Origin: Dysgonamonadaceae bacterium
Lineage (GTDB): Bacteria > Bacteroidota > Bacteroidia > Bacteroidales > Azobacteroidaceae
Assembly (NCBI GenBank): GCA_031287395.1
Contig: JAITTA010000013.1
Span: 1-19,292 of the forward strand
Direction of reading: 5' to 3'
DNA: 19,292 bases
Below the pieces are notes generated by a model. That model saw only the letters and a program-made list of their open reading frames with translations. It was not told where the DNA came from and did not search any database. Each line of letters opens with the position of its first letter. Positions within the stretch are counted from its first letter, which is position 1. This document shows positions 6,823-13,909 of the stretch, piece by piece. Both the position numbers and the translations under genes were made by a program.

Positions 6823-7854
6823 ATGTCCAAAGTACTTGTTATCCGGTTGTCGGCATTGGGAGACGTAGCTATGTTAGTGCCGGTCCTCTATTCGATTGCA
6901 ACAAAGCATCCGGAAGATGAATTTATTCTGGTCACCAAAAGTCCTTTATTGGGTATTTTCGAGTATAAGCCTTCCAATGTAAGTGTATTCCCTGTTTACT
7001 CCAAAAATGTACATAAAGGATTCAAAGGTTTGTTTCATTTGATTAGAGAGCTTTGGGCGTTGAAACCCGATAAGGTTGCAGACGCACACAATGTGCTCCG
7101 GTCTATTTACATCCGTACCTTTTTCCTCTTGGCAGGAAAAAAGGTCAGTGTAATCGATAAGGGAAAAGCCGAAAAAACGGCCTTAACCAGAAGGTATAAT
7201 AAAAAATTCTCTCCTCTTAAAACCTCTATTCAACGTTACTGCGAAGTATTTTCAGATTTAGGGTATGATCCCGAACTCACATTCAAAAGTATTTTTGAAT
7301 ATGCAGACCGTGAATTCGGAATAATAGAACCGTTTACAGGAAACAAGACCGGCACCTGGATCGGGATTGCGCCGTTTGCAAAGCACCGGGGGAAGATTTA
7401 TCCTCCGGAAAAGACAGAAGAAGTTCTTAAAATTTTAAGCAGCAGACCTGACACAAAGATATTCCTGTTCGGAGGAAAGGAAGAGACCGATTCTCTGAGA
7501 ACATGGTCGGAACGTTATCCTTCAACCGTTTGTATTGCAGGGAACATGAAATTTCCATCCGAACTTTTGCTCATGAGTTATATTGATGTGATACTAACTA
7601 TGGACTCCGGGAATATGCATCTGGCATCCCTGACGGGAACTCCAACCGTTTCGATTTGGGGGGCTACACATCCGTACGCCGGCTTTTATGGATTCGGGCA
7701 AAGCCCGGACAACGCTGTTCAGATCGAGTTGTCCTGCCGTCCCTGTTCTGTTTATGGGAACAAACCTTGCTTCCGAAAGGATTATGCTTGTATAAACGGA
7801 ATTTCACCACAAATGATCGTGGAAAAAATCGATTTTGTCCTCAGCAGTCATTAG
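6823..7854 (+). CDS. Glycosyltransferase family 9 (heptosyltransferase-like)
   Basis: 343 residues. GT9 enzymes move a heptose or similar sugar from a nucleotide donor onto the LPS inner core at the cytoplasmic face. Visible: N-terminal KVLVIRLSALGDVAML with the catalytic-base Asp at about 13; IGIAPFAKHRGK (about 180-191), the donor-binding phosphate loop; and MDSGNMHLASLTGTPTVSIWG (260-280), the signature of the second Rossmann domain. Near the C-terminus four cysteines (305, 308, 316, 323) form the C-x2-C...C...C cluster seen in many GT9 members. It follows the DUF4254 gene by three bases. The family includes WaaC/WaaF/WaaQ, but the exact sugar cannot be told from sequence, so I give no symbol. 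Its stop overlaps the stop of the convergent gene by three bases. Confidence 0.92.
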   Translation: MSKVLVIRLSALGDVAMLVPVLYSIATKHPEDEFILVTKSPLLGIFEYKPSNVSVFPVYSKNVHKGFKGLFHLIRELWALKPDKVADAHNVLRSIYIRTFFLLAGKKVSVIDKGKAEKTALTRRYNKKFSPLKTSIQRYCEVFSDLGYDPELTFKSIFEYADREFGIIEPFTGNKTGTWIGIAPFAKHRGKIYPPEKTEEVLKILSSRPDTKIFLFGGKEETDSLRTWSERYPSTVCIAGNMKFPSELLLMSYIDVILTMDSGNMHLASLTGTPTVSIWGATHPYAGFYGFGQSPDNAVQIELSCRPCSVYGNKPCFRKDYACINGISPQMIVEKIDFVLSSH

Positions 7855-8537
7855 AAAGCAAAACCCAACCGTATTCCACCAACTAAAGTAACTCCCCGGT
7901 ATCCGTAACTGAACATCGATTCATCGAAATGGGCTTTACTGGCGTTGTAAAAACTATGAACATAACCTAATCCTGCGTAGAAATCAATTAAAAACTTTTT
8001 TTCCAAAGACGATTGGAACCCAAAAATAGCATTTGCTCCTATTTTATTGAACGTTTGGGTTTGCATGATTGCCGAATATTCATAGAATTTCATTCCATCT
8101 TCTATAAAAGGATGATAACCGAATTCCATATACTTTACGCGACTTAGGGTGTAAGACAGACTTCCCATCACATAAAGGGATTTCGACACAGACGGAAGGC
8201 AAATTTTATAACCGCCGTTGATTCCGGCTCCTTTCAATCCTTTTATCTCTTCCTCCTCAATTCCTATTATGTAAGTTTTATTCTCTCCGGAACTGATTTG
8301 CGGGAGAAAGTAACCGGTAATCCCTAATTGTAACCAATGGTTCGGATGATGAAGACGTTTTTCGAAATCAAAACGAAGTCCTCCATTAATCAATACAAGA
8401 GGTTGTACGGCGACCGTAAATTCCGGGAGAGGTTCCCTCCGACGGATGGAATCTTCCGGATAAGTGTTTTGTGCACATAAAGTACTTGCATTCATGCTGA
8501 TTAAAATGAAAAGCGCTCTTAACAATATTTTTTTCAT
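7851..8537 (-). CDS. Outer-membrane beta-barrel protein, unknown function
   Basis: 228 residues with a signal peptide (1 to about 22, ending TLCAQ). The mature part alternates polar and aromatic residues in short strands (for example FTVAVQPLVLINGGLRFDF, KIGANAIFGFQSS, FLIDFYAGLGYVHSFY) and ends in GIRLGFAF with a terminal Phe, the usual signal for BAM-inserted barrels. About eight strands fit the length. It starts 15 bases after the stop of the LVIVD lipoprotein gene, so the two are in one operon. I recognise no named family. The stop codon overlaps that of the convergent glycosyltransferase (TTAG at 7851-7854). Confidence 0.8.
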   Translation of the reverse strand: MKKILLRALFILISMNASTLCAQNTYPEDSIRRREPLPEFTVAVQPLVLINGGLRFDFEKRLHHPNHWLQLGITGYFLPQISSGENKTYIIGIEEEEIKGLKGAGINGGYKICLPSVSKSLYVMGSLSYTLSRVKYMEFGYHPFIEDGMKFYEYSAIMQTQTFNKIGANAIFGFQSSLEKKFLIDFYAGLGYVHSFYNASKAHFDESMFSYGYRGVTLVGGIRLGFAF

Positions 8538-8552
8538 ATCGGTTTTTACCTT

Positions 8553-9335
8553 TTATTTTTGGGATACTTCTATTTTACTGACAAATTTCAGTTTTTCTCC
8601 TGTGTAGTCAAACTGGTACAATCCGTTTGCTCCGGTTAGCAGAAGAACTCCATTCCAAGGAATTACATCATATGCATCGATTCCGTCAGCTTCGGGTAAA
8701 TCGCTCAAATCGTCAACCCACCGGGGATTTTCCGGATTGTCGATATCATACACTTTCAATCCGTTATCGCAAATAAATAATTTCTTACCATCCACTCCTA
8801 AACCTCTCGGATGCATAAATCCTACAATGGATTGTTTTAATTCGGGTTTATACAAATTGGAAATATCATAAACCTGCAAAAGATTTGAAGTCCGTCCACA
8901 GCGTACATTTTCAGAATTCAGCGTGACATAAGCATAATTTCCGGAAGCAACGACCGGATCACAACTTTGAATATGGGATACGTGCGATAACATTTGAGGA
9001 TAATTAGGACGGGTTATACTGTAAATGAACATCCCCGATTGCGAACCGATGAAAAGGAGCGTATCTTTCACAAAAATGGTTTCGATATCAAAACCCAAAT
9101 GTTGTTCTTTCCCTTTGAGGTACCTTGGTTGATCGGAAGTCGAAATATCAAACATTTTTAAATTTTGAAAATCTACTGTATATAAGTAATTATCACGAAC
9201 GGCGAATCTCGCCATGGAACCTCCCGCACCACCGGTATTATCTCCGGACGGAAATACATCGCTTTCACATCCCGGCAGGAAAAACAAGCAAATAGAACAG
9301 AATAATAAAGAATAAAACAAATATTTTGGTTTCAT
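8553..9335 (-). CDS. LVIVD-repeat lipoprotein (beta-propeller-like)
   Basis: 260 residues. A lipoprotein signal peptide ends in LPGC (20-23), so Cys23 is the likely lipidated residue, followed by an acidic, Gly-rich linker. The body consists of repeats of the LVIVD type: NYLYTVDFQNLKMFDIS, DTLLFIGSQSGMFIYSI, NYAYVTLN...LLQVYDIS, KKLFICDNGLKVYDID and VLLLTGANGLYQFDY, each a four-strand blade with the Tyr/Phe-Asp-Ile end. Such proteins are predicted beta-propellers anchored in the envelope; the ligand is unknown. It lies between a second exported protein of related sequence style (upstream) and a small outer-membrane barrel (downstream). The sequence around its start (9329-9343) is duplicated 85 bases upstream. 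Confidence 0.85.
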   Translation of the reverse strand: MKPKYLFYSLLFCSICLFFLPGCESDVFPSGDNTGGAGGSMARFAVRDNYLYTVDFQNLKMFDISTSDQPRYLKGKEQHLGFDIETIFVKDTLLFIGSQSGMFIYSITRPNYPQMLSHVSHIQSCDPVVASGNYAYVTLNSENVRCGRTSNLLQVYDISNLYKPELKQSIVGFMHPRGLGVDGKKLFICDNGLKVYDIDNPENPRWVDDLSDLPEADGIDAYDVIPWNGVLLLTGANGLYQFDYTGEKLKFVSKIEVSQK

Positions 9336-9428
9336 ATGTATATCATTTTATTTTTAAAGGTTATATGGAACTCGCGTCATGTTTATGCTCTTTGGGGCAA
9401 GTTTTGCATGCTCGTTTCATATGTATAT
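9329..9428. repeat. Duplicated start-codon region, two 15-base copies
   Basis: GTTTCATATGTATAT occurs at 9329-9343, where CAT is the start codon of the LVIVD lipoprotein on the minus strand, and again at 9414-9428, where CAT starts a 19-codon frame. The copies are 85 bases apart, identical and in the same orientation. Confidence 0.7.
9361..9420 (-). CDS. Candidate 19-residue mini-ORF, Cys/His-rich
   Basis: A frame too short for normal gene calling: ATG at 9420, stop TAA at 9361-9363, encoding MKRACKTCPKEHKHDASSI. It shares its start region exactly with the following lipoprotein gene (15-base repeat) and lies in the 96-base gap between two co-oriented genes. Cys5-x2-Cys8 and His12-x-His14 would suit a metal site, but 19 residues may be chance, or a remnant of a duplicated N-terminus, or a leader peptide. 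No homologue known to me. Confidence 0.25.
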   Translation of the reverse strand: MKRACKTCPKEHKHDASSI

Positions 9429-9431
9429 TTT

Positions 9432-9950
9432 TTAATGATTTGAGGACCCGGTTTTTTTCCACTCCACAATTACGAATCCTTCCGGACGATCCGAAACCTG
9501 ATGGTATTGAAGATCAGGAGCCGAAGGTTCGGGGAAGACATTGACAATCCGGTCGACTTCCTGTTTTTTTAACAGATCGAAAGCAACCAGATCAACAGCA
9601 TTATCCAGATAAATGATTTCATCTTTCACGGCAATATCCAGACATCCAGGAGCAGATATAAATCCTTCGTTAACAGGATGATACGGATCTTTGTTGTTGA
9701 TTATGTGAACACCTTTATACTTTTCATTGACAAAAATGTAAGGTGTTTTATAATAAATTTTACCGGGATTTATTAAATTCCGGGCTTCACGGTAGGTCAC
9801 TGATTTTTCCAGATCGAGGCGATCCATAAAGACAGGGGTATATCCACCCCAACGATTGTATTCATCGGATGAAGAAGACGAAGAATAAAACAAAAATACA
9901 GTTCCTAACAACAGAACAGGAAGAAATAAGTGTAACGCCTTTTTTTTCAT
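9432..9950 (-). CDS. Exported protein with LVIVD-like repeats
   Basis: 172 residues. A basic N-terminus and hydrophobic stretch (about 5-22) form an export signal or membrane anchor, followed by six serines (23-28), where related exported proteins often carry a lipobox Cys; here no Cys is present. The body has LVIVD-like segments (TPYIFVNEKYKGVHIINNKDPYHPV and DEIIYLDNAVDLVAFDLLKKQEV), matching two or three propeller blades, so it may work with the next gene's product, which has the other blades. It lies 106 bases after the LtaS-like gene and 96 bases before the LVIVD lipoprotein, all on one strand. The specific function is unknown. Confidence 0.75.
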   Translation of the reverse strand: MKKKALHLFLPVLLLGTVFLFYSSSSSSDEYNRWGGYTPVFMDRLDLEKSVTYREARNLINPGKIYYKTPYIFVNEKYKGVHIINNKDPYHPVNEGFISAPGCLDIAVKDEIIYLDNAVDLVAFDLLKKQEVDRIVNVFPEPSAPDLQYHQVSDRPEGFVIVEWKKTGSSNH

Positions 9951-10028
9951 AATACCAGCTTTTAAAGATGTTTATTGGTTAATAAATGTGGTAAAAAAAA
10001 AAACGTTGCATATAAAAAGCATTTTCCC

Positions 10029-10058
10029 CGCAAAACAAATTCTTTTGCGTTCTTTTTT
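10029..10058. terminator. Hairpin after the LtaS-like gene
   Basis: Perfect 7-bp arms CGCAAAA (10029-10035) and TTTTGCG (10043-10049) around a 7-base loop, just beyond the stop of the minus-strand gene at 10057. The T-run follows on the plus side; on the minus strand the stem is followed by GGGGAAAATGC and then T5. It may weaken rather than stop transcription into the next minus-strand genes. Confidence 0.4.
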
Positions 10059-12006
10059 ATGGTTTTACCAAATCATTACGGAGCATATACTGAGCCGCCT
10101 GCATCATTGAAAATGCATATTTTTTCATTTTTCCGGATTCGTCCTTGTGGGTTCCGATGATATTATCGGAAGATTGTTTTTGGTAATTGTAAAGACTTTC
10201 CCGTCCATCGATGTGGTAAGTATAGAGTAGGCTGTCACCGATACAACCAATCACATTATCAGCCGAGAAGAAGATATATTCCCGCTTTTTCTCCAACAAA
10301 TCTTCCCCGAAAGTATTATTTTTATAATCGATACCCAATAGTCCCATCACTGTCGGGAAAATATCAATTTGTCCGGCAGGGTTATTGTAGACTTCCGGTT
10401 TTTTATCAGGAGATAAAATCATCATCGGTATGTGGTTGAAGGTAATAGCCATATCATATAATTGCTGTCCGAAAGGACTTCCGTGGTCGGAACAAAGAAC
10501 AAACAGTGTATTCTCAAACCAGGATTCTCGTTTAACCAAATCGAAAAACTTTTTCAGGGACCAATCCGAATATTCAAGTATCCGGGATCTCAGATCACCT
10601 TCACGGGGCTTAAAATATTCCGGAATAATGATCGGAGTGTGGTTGGAGGCTGTTAACAATGCTGCAAAAAAAGGTTTTCCATTCCGTGCCATCCGGTTCA
10701 ATTCCGGAACCGCACGTTCAAACATATAGTCGTCCGGCACTCCCAGATTACTTAAAATCTTATCTCCCGGATAATCGTTCTGAGATAAGATAAACTCCAC
10801 ATCATTGGCTTTTAAGAATCCTCCGATATTGTCAAATTGGTCATCATGAGTTGTAAAATAGGCTGTTTGGTAACCATTTTTCCTCAGGATATTGGGAAAT
10901 CCGGCCATTGTTTGTATTTCTGCCGATTTAAAAGGATGTTGCTGCATCAATGCCGGATAAGAAAACAGACTCCCGCAAACACCATTCATCGTATGGATCC
11001 CGGCAGAATAACAATGATTAAAAAATAAGCTGTTCCGGGACAAACTATCCAGAAACGGAATGTACGACCTGGTTTTTTCATCCTCAAAAACGGAATAGGA
11101 AATACCTTCCATCAATATCAGCACAACATTGTAATTTTTTCGTTGTCCGTATGTTTTTTCTCTGGAGATGGGAGATTTTCCTTGGAGATGTGTAATTCCG
11201 AAATATTGTTGAACCGTCGCAATGGCCTCTTCGTCCGGGATAAAAGATAAAACCTGCTTCTTCATTGATTGCGAATCCAATATACTCCTCAGAAAATAAA
11301 ATACGGGATTCAATCCCAATTCATTGATAAACAAATTATTAGAGAAATAAGCTGTACCCACTCTGATGGGAGACTTTACCGCTAATCGTCCCCTGATACC
11401 CAGGATACACAAACACAGGATCAAAACGGAACAAATCCCAAGCCTCGTGTAGTAAGCCCACGATTTTTTTTCTCCGGCCTCTTCTTTTTCTTTTTCATTT
11501 AAGAATCTTTTTAGTATCTTAAAAACAAAAAATGAAAATAATAACGGAATAATCACGGATAACGCCAGCGCCAGTAACGAAATTTTATCCTTTAATAACA
11601 TTTCCGTTACAAAACTCTGTTCGCCGGTCCAGTTGAATATCGAGGCGTTCAGATGTTTGAAAAAATATCCGAAATAAAGGATATCGGCAATACAGATAAT
11701 GAAAGAGATTCCATAAAATATTGAAAAAAATATTGCAAGCCCCTTTTTAAGTAATTGAGGTTGTTTTCCGATAATTGTGAATGTGCATACCACAAGCAAA
11801 GGAAAGACAAAAATGTAACACGAAATCACGCTATCGAACCGCAAACCCATGAGAAAAGACCGGACGAGTAAGCCGCAACGGCCGGTTAATCCGTCGACCT
11901 GTTCCCATTGGGAAAAAAGAAGAATCAGCCGGAATAAAAAAAACACGAATAAACCGGATAAATAAACCGGAAGTAAATACCTCAAATTTTTACAAAGAAC
12001 CCTCAT
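10057..12006 (-). CDS. LtaS-like integral membrane phosphotransferase/sulfatase-fold protein
   Basis: 649 residues. The N-terminal third has five membrane helices (about 11-32, 58-79, 86-112, 141-165, 187-206); the rest is an extracytoplasmic alkaline phosphatase-fold (sulfatase) domain. Expected active-site parts: VVLILMEGIS (294-303, metal-binding Glu300), HTMNG (338-342, nucleophile Thr339 in place of the formylglycine Cys of true sulfatases), NHTP (455-458) and CSDHGSPFG (505-513, Asp507/His508). This is the lipoteichoic acid synthase family; in Gram-negative Bacteroidota, which lack lipoteichoic acid, members are thought to move phosphoglycerol or phosphoethanolamine onto envelope glycans, so the substrate is unknown. 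It heads a minus-strand run with LVIVD-like exported proteins and a barrel, next to LPS-type genes. Confidence 0.88.
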   Translation of the reverse strand: MRVLCKNLRYLLPVYLSGLFVFFLFRLILLFSQWEQVDGLTGRCGLLVRSFLMGLRFDSVISCYIFVFPLLVVCTFTIIGKQPQLLKKGLAIFFSIFYGISFIICIADILYFGYFFKHLNASIFNWTGEQSFVTEMLLKDKISLLALALSVIIPLLFSFFVFKILKRFLNEKEKEEAGEKKSWAYYTRLGICSVLILCLCILGIRGRLAVKSPIRVGTAYFSNNLFINELGLNPVFYFLRSILDSQSMKKQVLSFIPDEEAIATVQQYFGITHLQGKSPISREKTYGQRKNYNVVLILMEGISYSVFEDEKTRSYIPFLDSLSRNSLFFNHCYSAGIHTMNGVCGSLFSYPALMQQHPFKSAEIQTMAGFPNILRKNGYQTAYFTTHDDQFDNIGGFLKANDVEFILSQNDYPGDKILSNLGVPDDYMFERAVPELNRMARNGKPFFAALLTASNHTPIIIPEYFKPREGDLRSRILEYSDWSLKKFFDLVKRESWFENTLFVLCSDHGSPFGQQLYDMAITFNHIPMMILSPDKKPEVYNNPAGQIDIFPTVMGLLGIDYKNNTFGEDLLEKKREYIFFSADNVIGCIGDSLLYTYHIDGRESLYNYQKQSSDNIIGTHKDESGKMKKYAFSMMQAAQYMLRNDLVKP

Positions 12007-12025
12007 GACTAATCCTATTTTTTCA

Positions 12026-12033
12026 CAAAGGTA
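12026..12033 (-). promoter_or_regulatory. -7 box of the LtaS-like gene
   Basis: TACCTTTG on the minus strand, 20 bases before the ATG at 12006. I find no -33 TTG at the normal spacing. It is the only clear -7 box for the minus-strand run down to 7851. Confidence 0.55.
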
Positions 12034-12085
12034 AACTTATATACCGGATAATTTTACTGCGGCATAACAAAAACTATCCTGAAAT

Positions 12086-12116
12086 TTTGAATTAATTAAA
12101 AAATTCCATACCTTTA
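12086..12116 (+). promoter_or_regulatory. Promoter of the LPS-kinase-like gene
   Basis: TTTG (12086-12089), a 19-base spacer and TACCTTTA (12109-12116), one base off the TAnnTTTG consensus, on the plus strand 23 bases before the ATG at 12139. The best-spaced promoter in the window. Confidence 0.6.
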
Positions 12117-12138
12117 TTAATTCTAAGCTCTGAGTTAT

Positions 12139-12885
12139 ATGAAAATTACAATCCGTTCGGAATATGAATTTTTAAGGAATTTTATTGAAAGAATACCTGT
12201 TGATTTTTCCAAAAAGGGAGAATCGATCTATAAAGCGCGAAATGAATTGAAACTTTTTTCTATTGAAGGAGTTGATTTAATTGTAAAATCTTTCAAAAAA
12301 CCTCATTTTATCAATAAAATTATGTATTCTTTCTTTCGCTCGTCCAAAGCGGAGAGATCTTATGAAAATGCGTTAAAGATAGAAGAGAAAGGATTTAATA
12401 CCCCAGCTCCGGTTGCTTACATCGAGTTATATAAAAAAGGAATGATTTCCGGGAGTTATTATGTCAGCCTGAATTGTACTTTTAGCAGATCTTTCCGTGA
12501 ATTTGACCTGCGCCCGGGGACTTTTAACAAAAAAACGGATATTCTGCTTGCATTTGCCGATTTCACGGCAGAAATACATGAAGCAGGCATTTATCATCAA
12601 GATTATTCCAATGGGAATATTCTTTTCCGGAAAACGAACGAGAACATTGAATTTTCATTGATTGATATCAACCGGATGTTTTTCGGACAGGTAACGGAGA
12701 AAATGGGAGGACTTGCTTTTTCCCGCCTGTGTGCCGGAGAGGAAATGCTCAAGATCATTGCACAACGTTACGCTGAAAAAAGAAAATTCGATATCAATCG
12801 TTTTTGCCGGAAAGTAAAATATTATAATGATAAGACAATGAAGCCGACCCCTTTGGACGAATGGCCTCCTCTGGAAAATAATTGA
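12139..12885 (+). CDS. Lipopolysaccharide (Kdo/InaA-type) kinase family protein
   Basis: 248 residues with a protein-kinase-like fold and no export signal, so cytoplasmic. Catalytic features: VDLIVKSF with a Lys (50) that would hold ATP phosphates; a following helix with Glu72/Glu76; the catalytic loop HEAGIYHQDYSNGNILF (147-163), an H-x-D-x4-N form with Asp155 and Asn160; and IDINRM (175-180), the DFG-equivalent metal Asp. This pattern matches the Kdo/WaaP/InaA kinase group that phosphorylates Kdo or core heptose of LPS. The exact acceptor cannot be read from sequence. It has its own promoter, divergent from the LtaS-like gene, and the neighbourhood (GT9, DUF4254, LtaS-like) supports an LPS role. 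Confidence 0.85.
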   Translation: MKITIRSEYEFLRNFIERIPVDFSKKGESIYKARNELKLFSIEGVDLIVKSFKKPHFINKIMYSFFRSSKAERSYENALKIEEKGFNTPAPVAYIELYKKGMISGSYYVSLNCTFSRSFREFDLRPGTFNKKTDILLAFADFTAEIHEAGIYHQDYSNGNILFRKTNENIEFSLIDINRMFFGQVTEKMGGLAFSRLCAGEEMLKIIAQRYAEKRKFDINRFCRKVKYYNDKTMKPTPLDEWPPLENN

Positions 12886-12919
12886 TTTATTTTTCGGGCA
12901 TAATATCATGAATTTTTCA

Positions 12920-12927
12920 TACATTTG
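12920..12927 (+). promoter_or_regulatory. -7 box of the queD-queE-rnz-cupin run
   Basis: TACATTTG (TAnnTTTG) 24 bases before the queD ATG. No clear -33 element at normal spacing. Confidence 0.55.
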
Positions 12928-12951
12928 TATCTTGGAAATCAACATTAGAAA

Positions 12952-13305
12952 ATGTATAAAATCAGCAAGCAATTTTCCTTTTCCGCATCCCATGTCCTGG
13001 ATAAGTTATGCGATGGGCATCCCTGTTCCCGTTTGCATGGGCATAATTACGTGGTAACGGTTCATTTGTGCAGCGAAAAGCTTGATGAATATGGGTTTGT
13101 AAAGGATTACAGAGCATTAAAATTGGTTAAAGAATATCTGGATAAAAAATTGGACCATTCCCATCTGAACGATATTGTCCCGTTTCACCCTACTGCAGAG
13201 AATATTGCCCGTTTTCTCTTCGATAAATTCAAACCGGATTTTCCTGAATTGTATGCGGTAGAAGTAAGTGAAACTCCTAAGACAAGCGCTATCTATGAAG
13301 CTTAA
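12952..13305 (+). CDS. queD: 6-carboxy-5,6,7,8-tetrahydropterin synthase
   Basis: Converts 7,8-dihydroneopterin triphosphate to 6-carboxytetrahydropterin, the second step of 7-deazaguanine (preQ0) synthesis for queuosine in tRNA. 117 residues, the usual size. Zinc-binding histidines are His14 (FSFSASH), His29 and His31 (LHGHNY); the catalytic Cys25 sits in the C-x3-HGH arrangement (CSRLHGH) that separates QueD from 6-pyruvoyl-tetrahydropterin synthases. The segment LDHSHLNDIVPFHPTAENIA is the conserved family core, and EVSETPKTSAIY the C-terminal pterin-binding Glu region. Its last 11 bases overlap the queE start, so the pair is coupled. GTP cyclohydrolase and queC are not in this window. Confidence 0.95.
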   Translation: MYKISKQFSFSASHVLDKLCDGHPCSRLHGHNYVVTVHLCSEKLDEYGFVKDYRALKLVKEYLDKKLDHSHLNDIVPFHPTAENIARFLFDKFKPDFPELYAVEVSETPKTSAIYEA

Positions 13306-13879
13306 AGTAAATGAAATTTTCTATTCTCTGCAAGGAGAAGGAGGCCGGCAGGGGGAAGCATCCGTATTTATCCGCTTGTCGGGTTGTAACCTGCATTGTG
13401 ATTTTTGTGATACGGAATTTGAATCCGGAAGTTGGATGGACATCGATGATATCCTGATAAAAATAAAGGATTTCCAATGTCACTGGATTGTCTGGACGGG
13501 AGGAGAACCTTCCCTGCAATTGAATGACGAAATTTTGTCGTTTTTTAAGAAAAAAGGATACAAACAGGCCATTGAAAGCAATGGTTGTTTCCCTTTTTCA
13601 CCTTTGCTGGATTATACGGTTTGCAGTCCGAAAGGCAATCCCGTATATGCCAGGCTGAAGAATGAAAAAATCGATGAAGTACGTATTCCGGTAAGGGTAG
13701 GAGACAAAATACCGGAAATACAGGACTTACCGGAAGCCGATTTTTATTTCCTGAGTCCGATTTTCGAACTCGATAAGGAAACAACCGATGCCAATGTTGC
13801 ATTTTGTGTGGAAATAATCAAGGAAAAACCGGATTGGAGACTGAGTTTGCAAATGCATAAATTAATTGGAATAAAATAA
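13295..13879 (+). CDS. queE: 7-carboxy-7-deazaguanine synthase (radical SAM)
   Basis: Takes 6-carboxytetrahydropterin from QueD to 7-carboxy-7-deazaguanine with S-adenosylmethionine and a 4Fe-4S cluster. About 194 residues from the ATG at 13295; a longer frame from a GTG at 13268 inside queD is rejected because the shorter N-terminus MKLKVNEIFYSLQGEGG is the family's own. The cluster motif C31-x3-C35-x2-C38 (CNLHCDFC) is plain, in the compact form typical of QueE, followed by the SAM-binding WTGGEPSLQ and the ESNGCFPF segment. The start overlaps the end of queD by 11 bases. The stop is the left edge of a 21-base palindrome that precedes rnz. Confidence 0.95.
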   Translation: MKLKVNEIFYSLQGEGGRQGEASVFIRLSGCNLHCDFCDTEFESGSWMDIDDILIKIKDFQCHWIVWTGGEPSLQLNDEILSFFKKKGYKQAIESNGCFPFSPLLDYTVCSPKGNPVYARLKNEKIDEVRIPVRVGDKIPEIQDLPEADFYFLSPIFELDKETTDANVAFCVEIIKEKPDWRLSLQMHKLIGIK

Positions 13880-13898
13880 GTTATAAAGTTTATAACTT
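13878..13898. repeat. Perfect AT-rich palindrome before rnz
   Basis: Arms AAGTTATAAA (13878-13887) and TTTATAACTT (13889-13898) with one central base. It starts at the last two bases of the queE stop codon and ends 11 bases before the rnz ATG. It could be an operator, a weak terminator (no GC in the stem) or an intergenic repeat. Confidence 0.6.
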
Positions 13899-13909
13899 AA
13901 AATCTAACA

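Noticed and set aside
10057..12006. True sulfatase or phosphoethanolamine transferase of the EptA type
   Set aside because: No C-x-P-x-R formylglycine motif, and the HTMNG nucleophile with this five-helix N-terminus fits the LtaS group better, although the transferred group remains unknown.
13268..13294. GTG start giving queE nine extra residues
   Set aside because: The ATG at 13295 gives the conserved QueE N-terminus; the upstream codons belong to queD in another frame.
12952..13305. 6-pyruvoyl-tetrahydropterin synthase instead of QueD
   Set aside because: The C-x3-HGH arrangement and the adjoining queE indicate queuosine synthesis.
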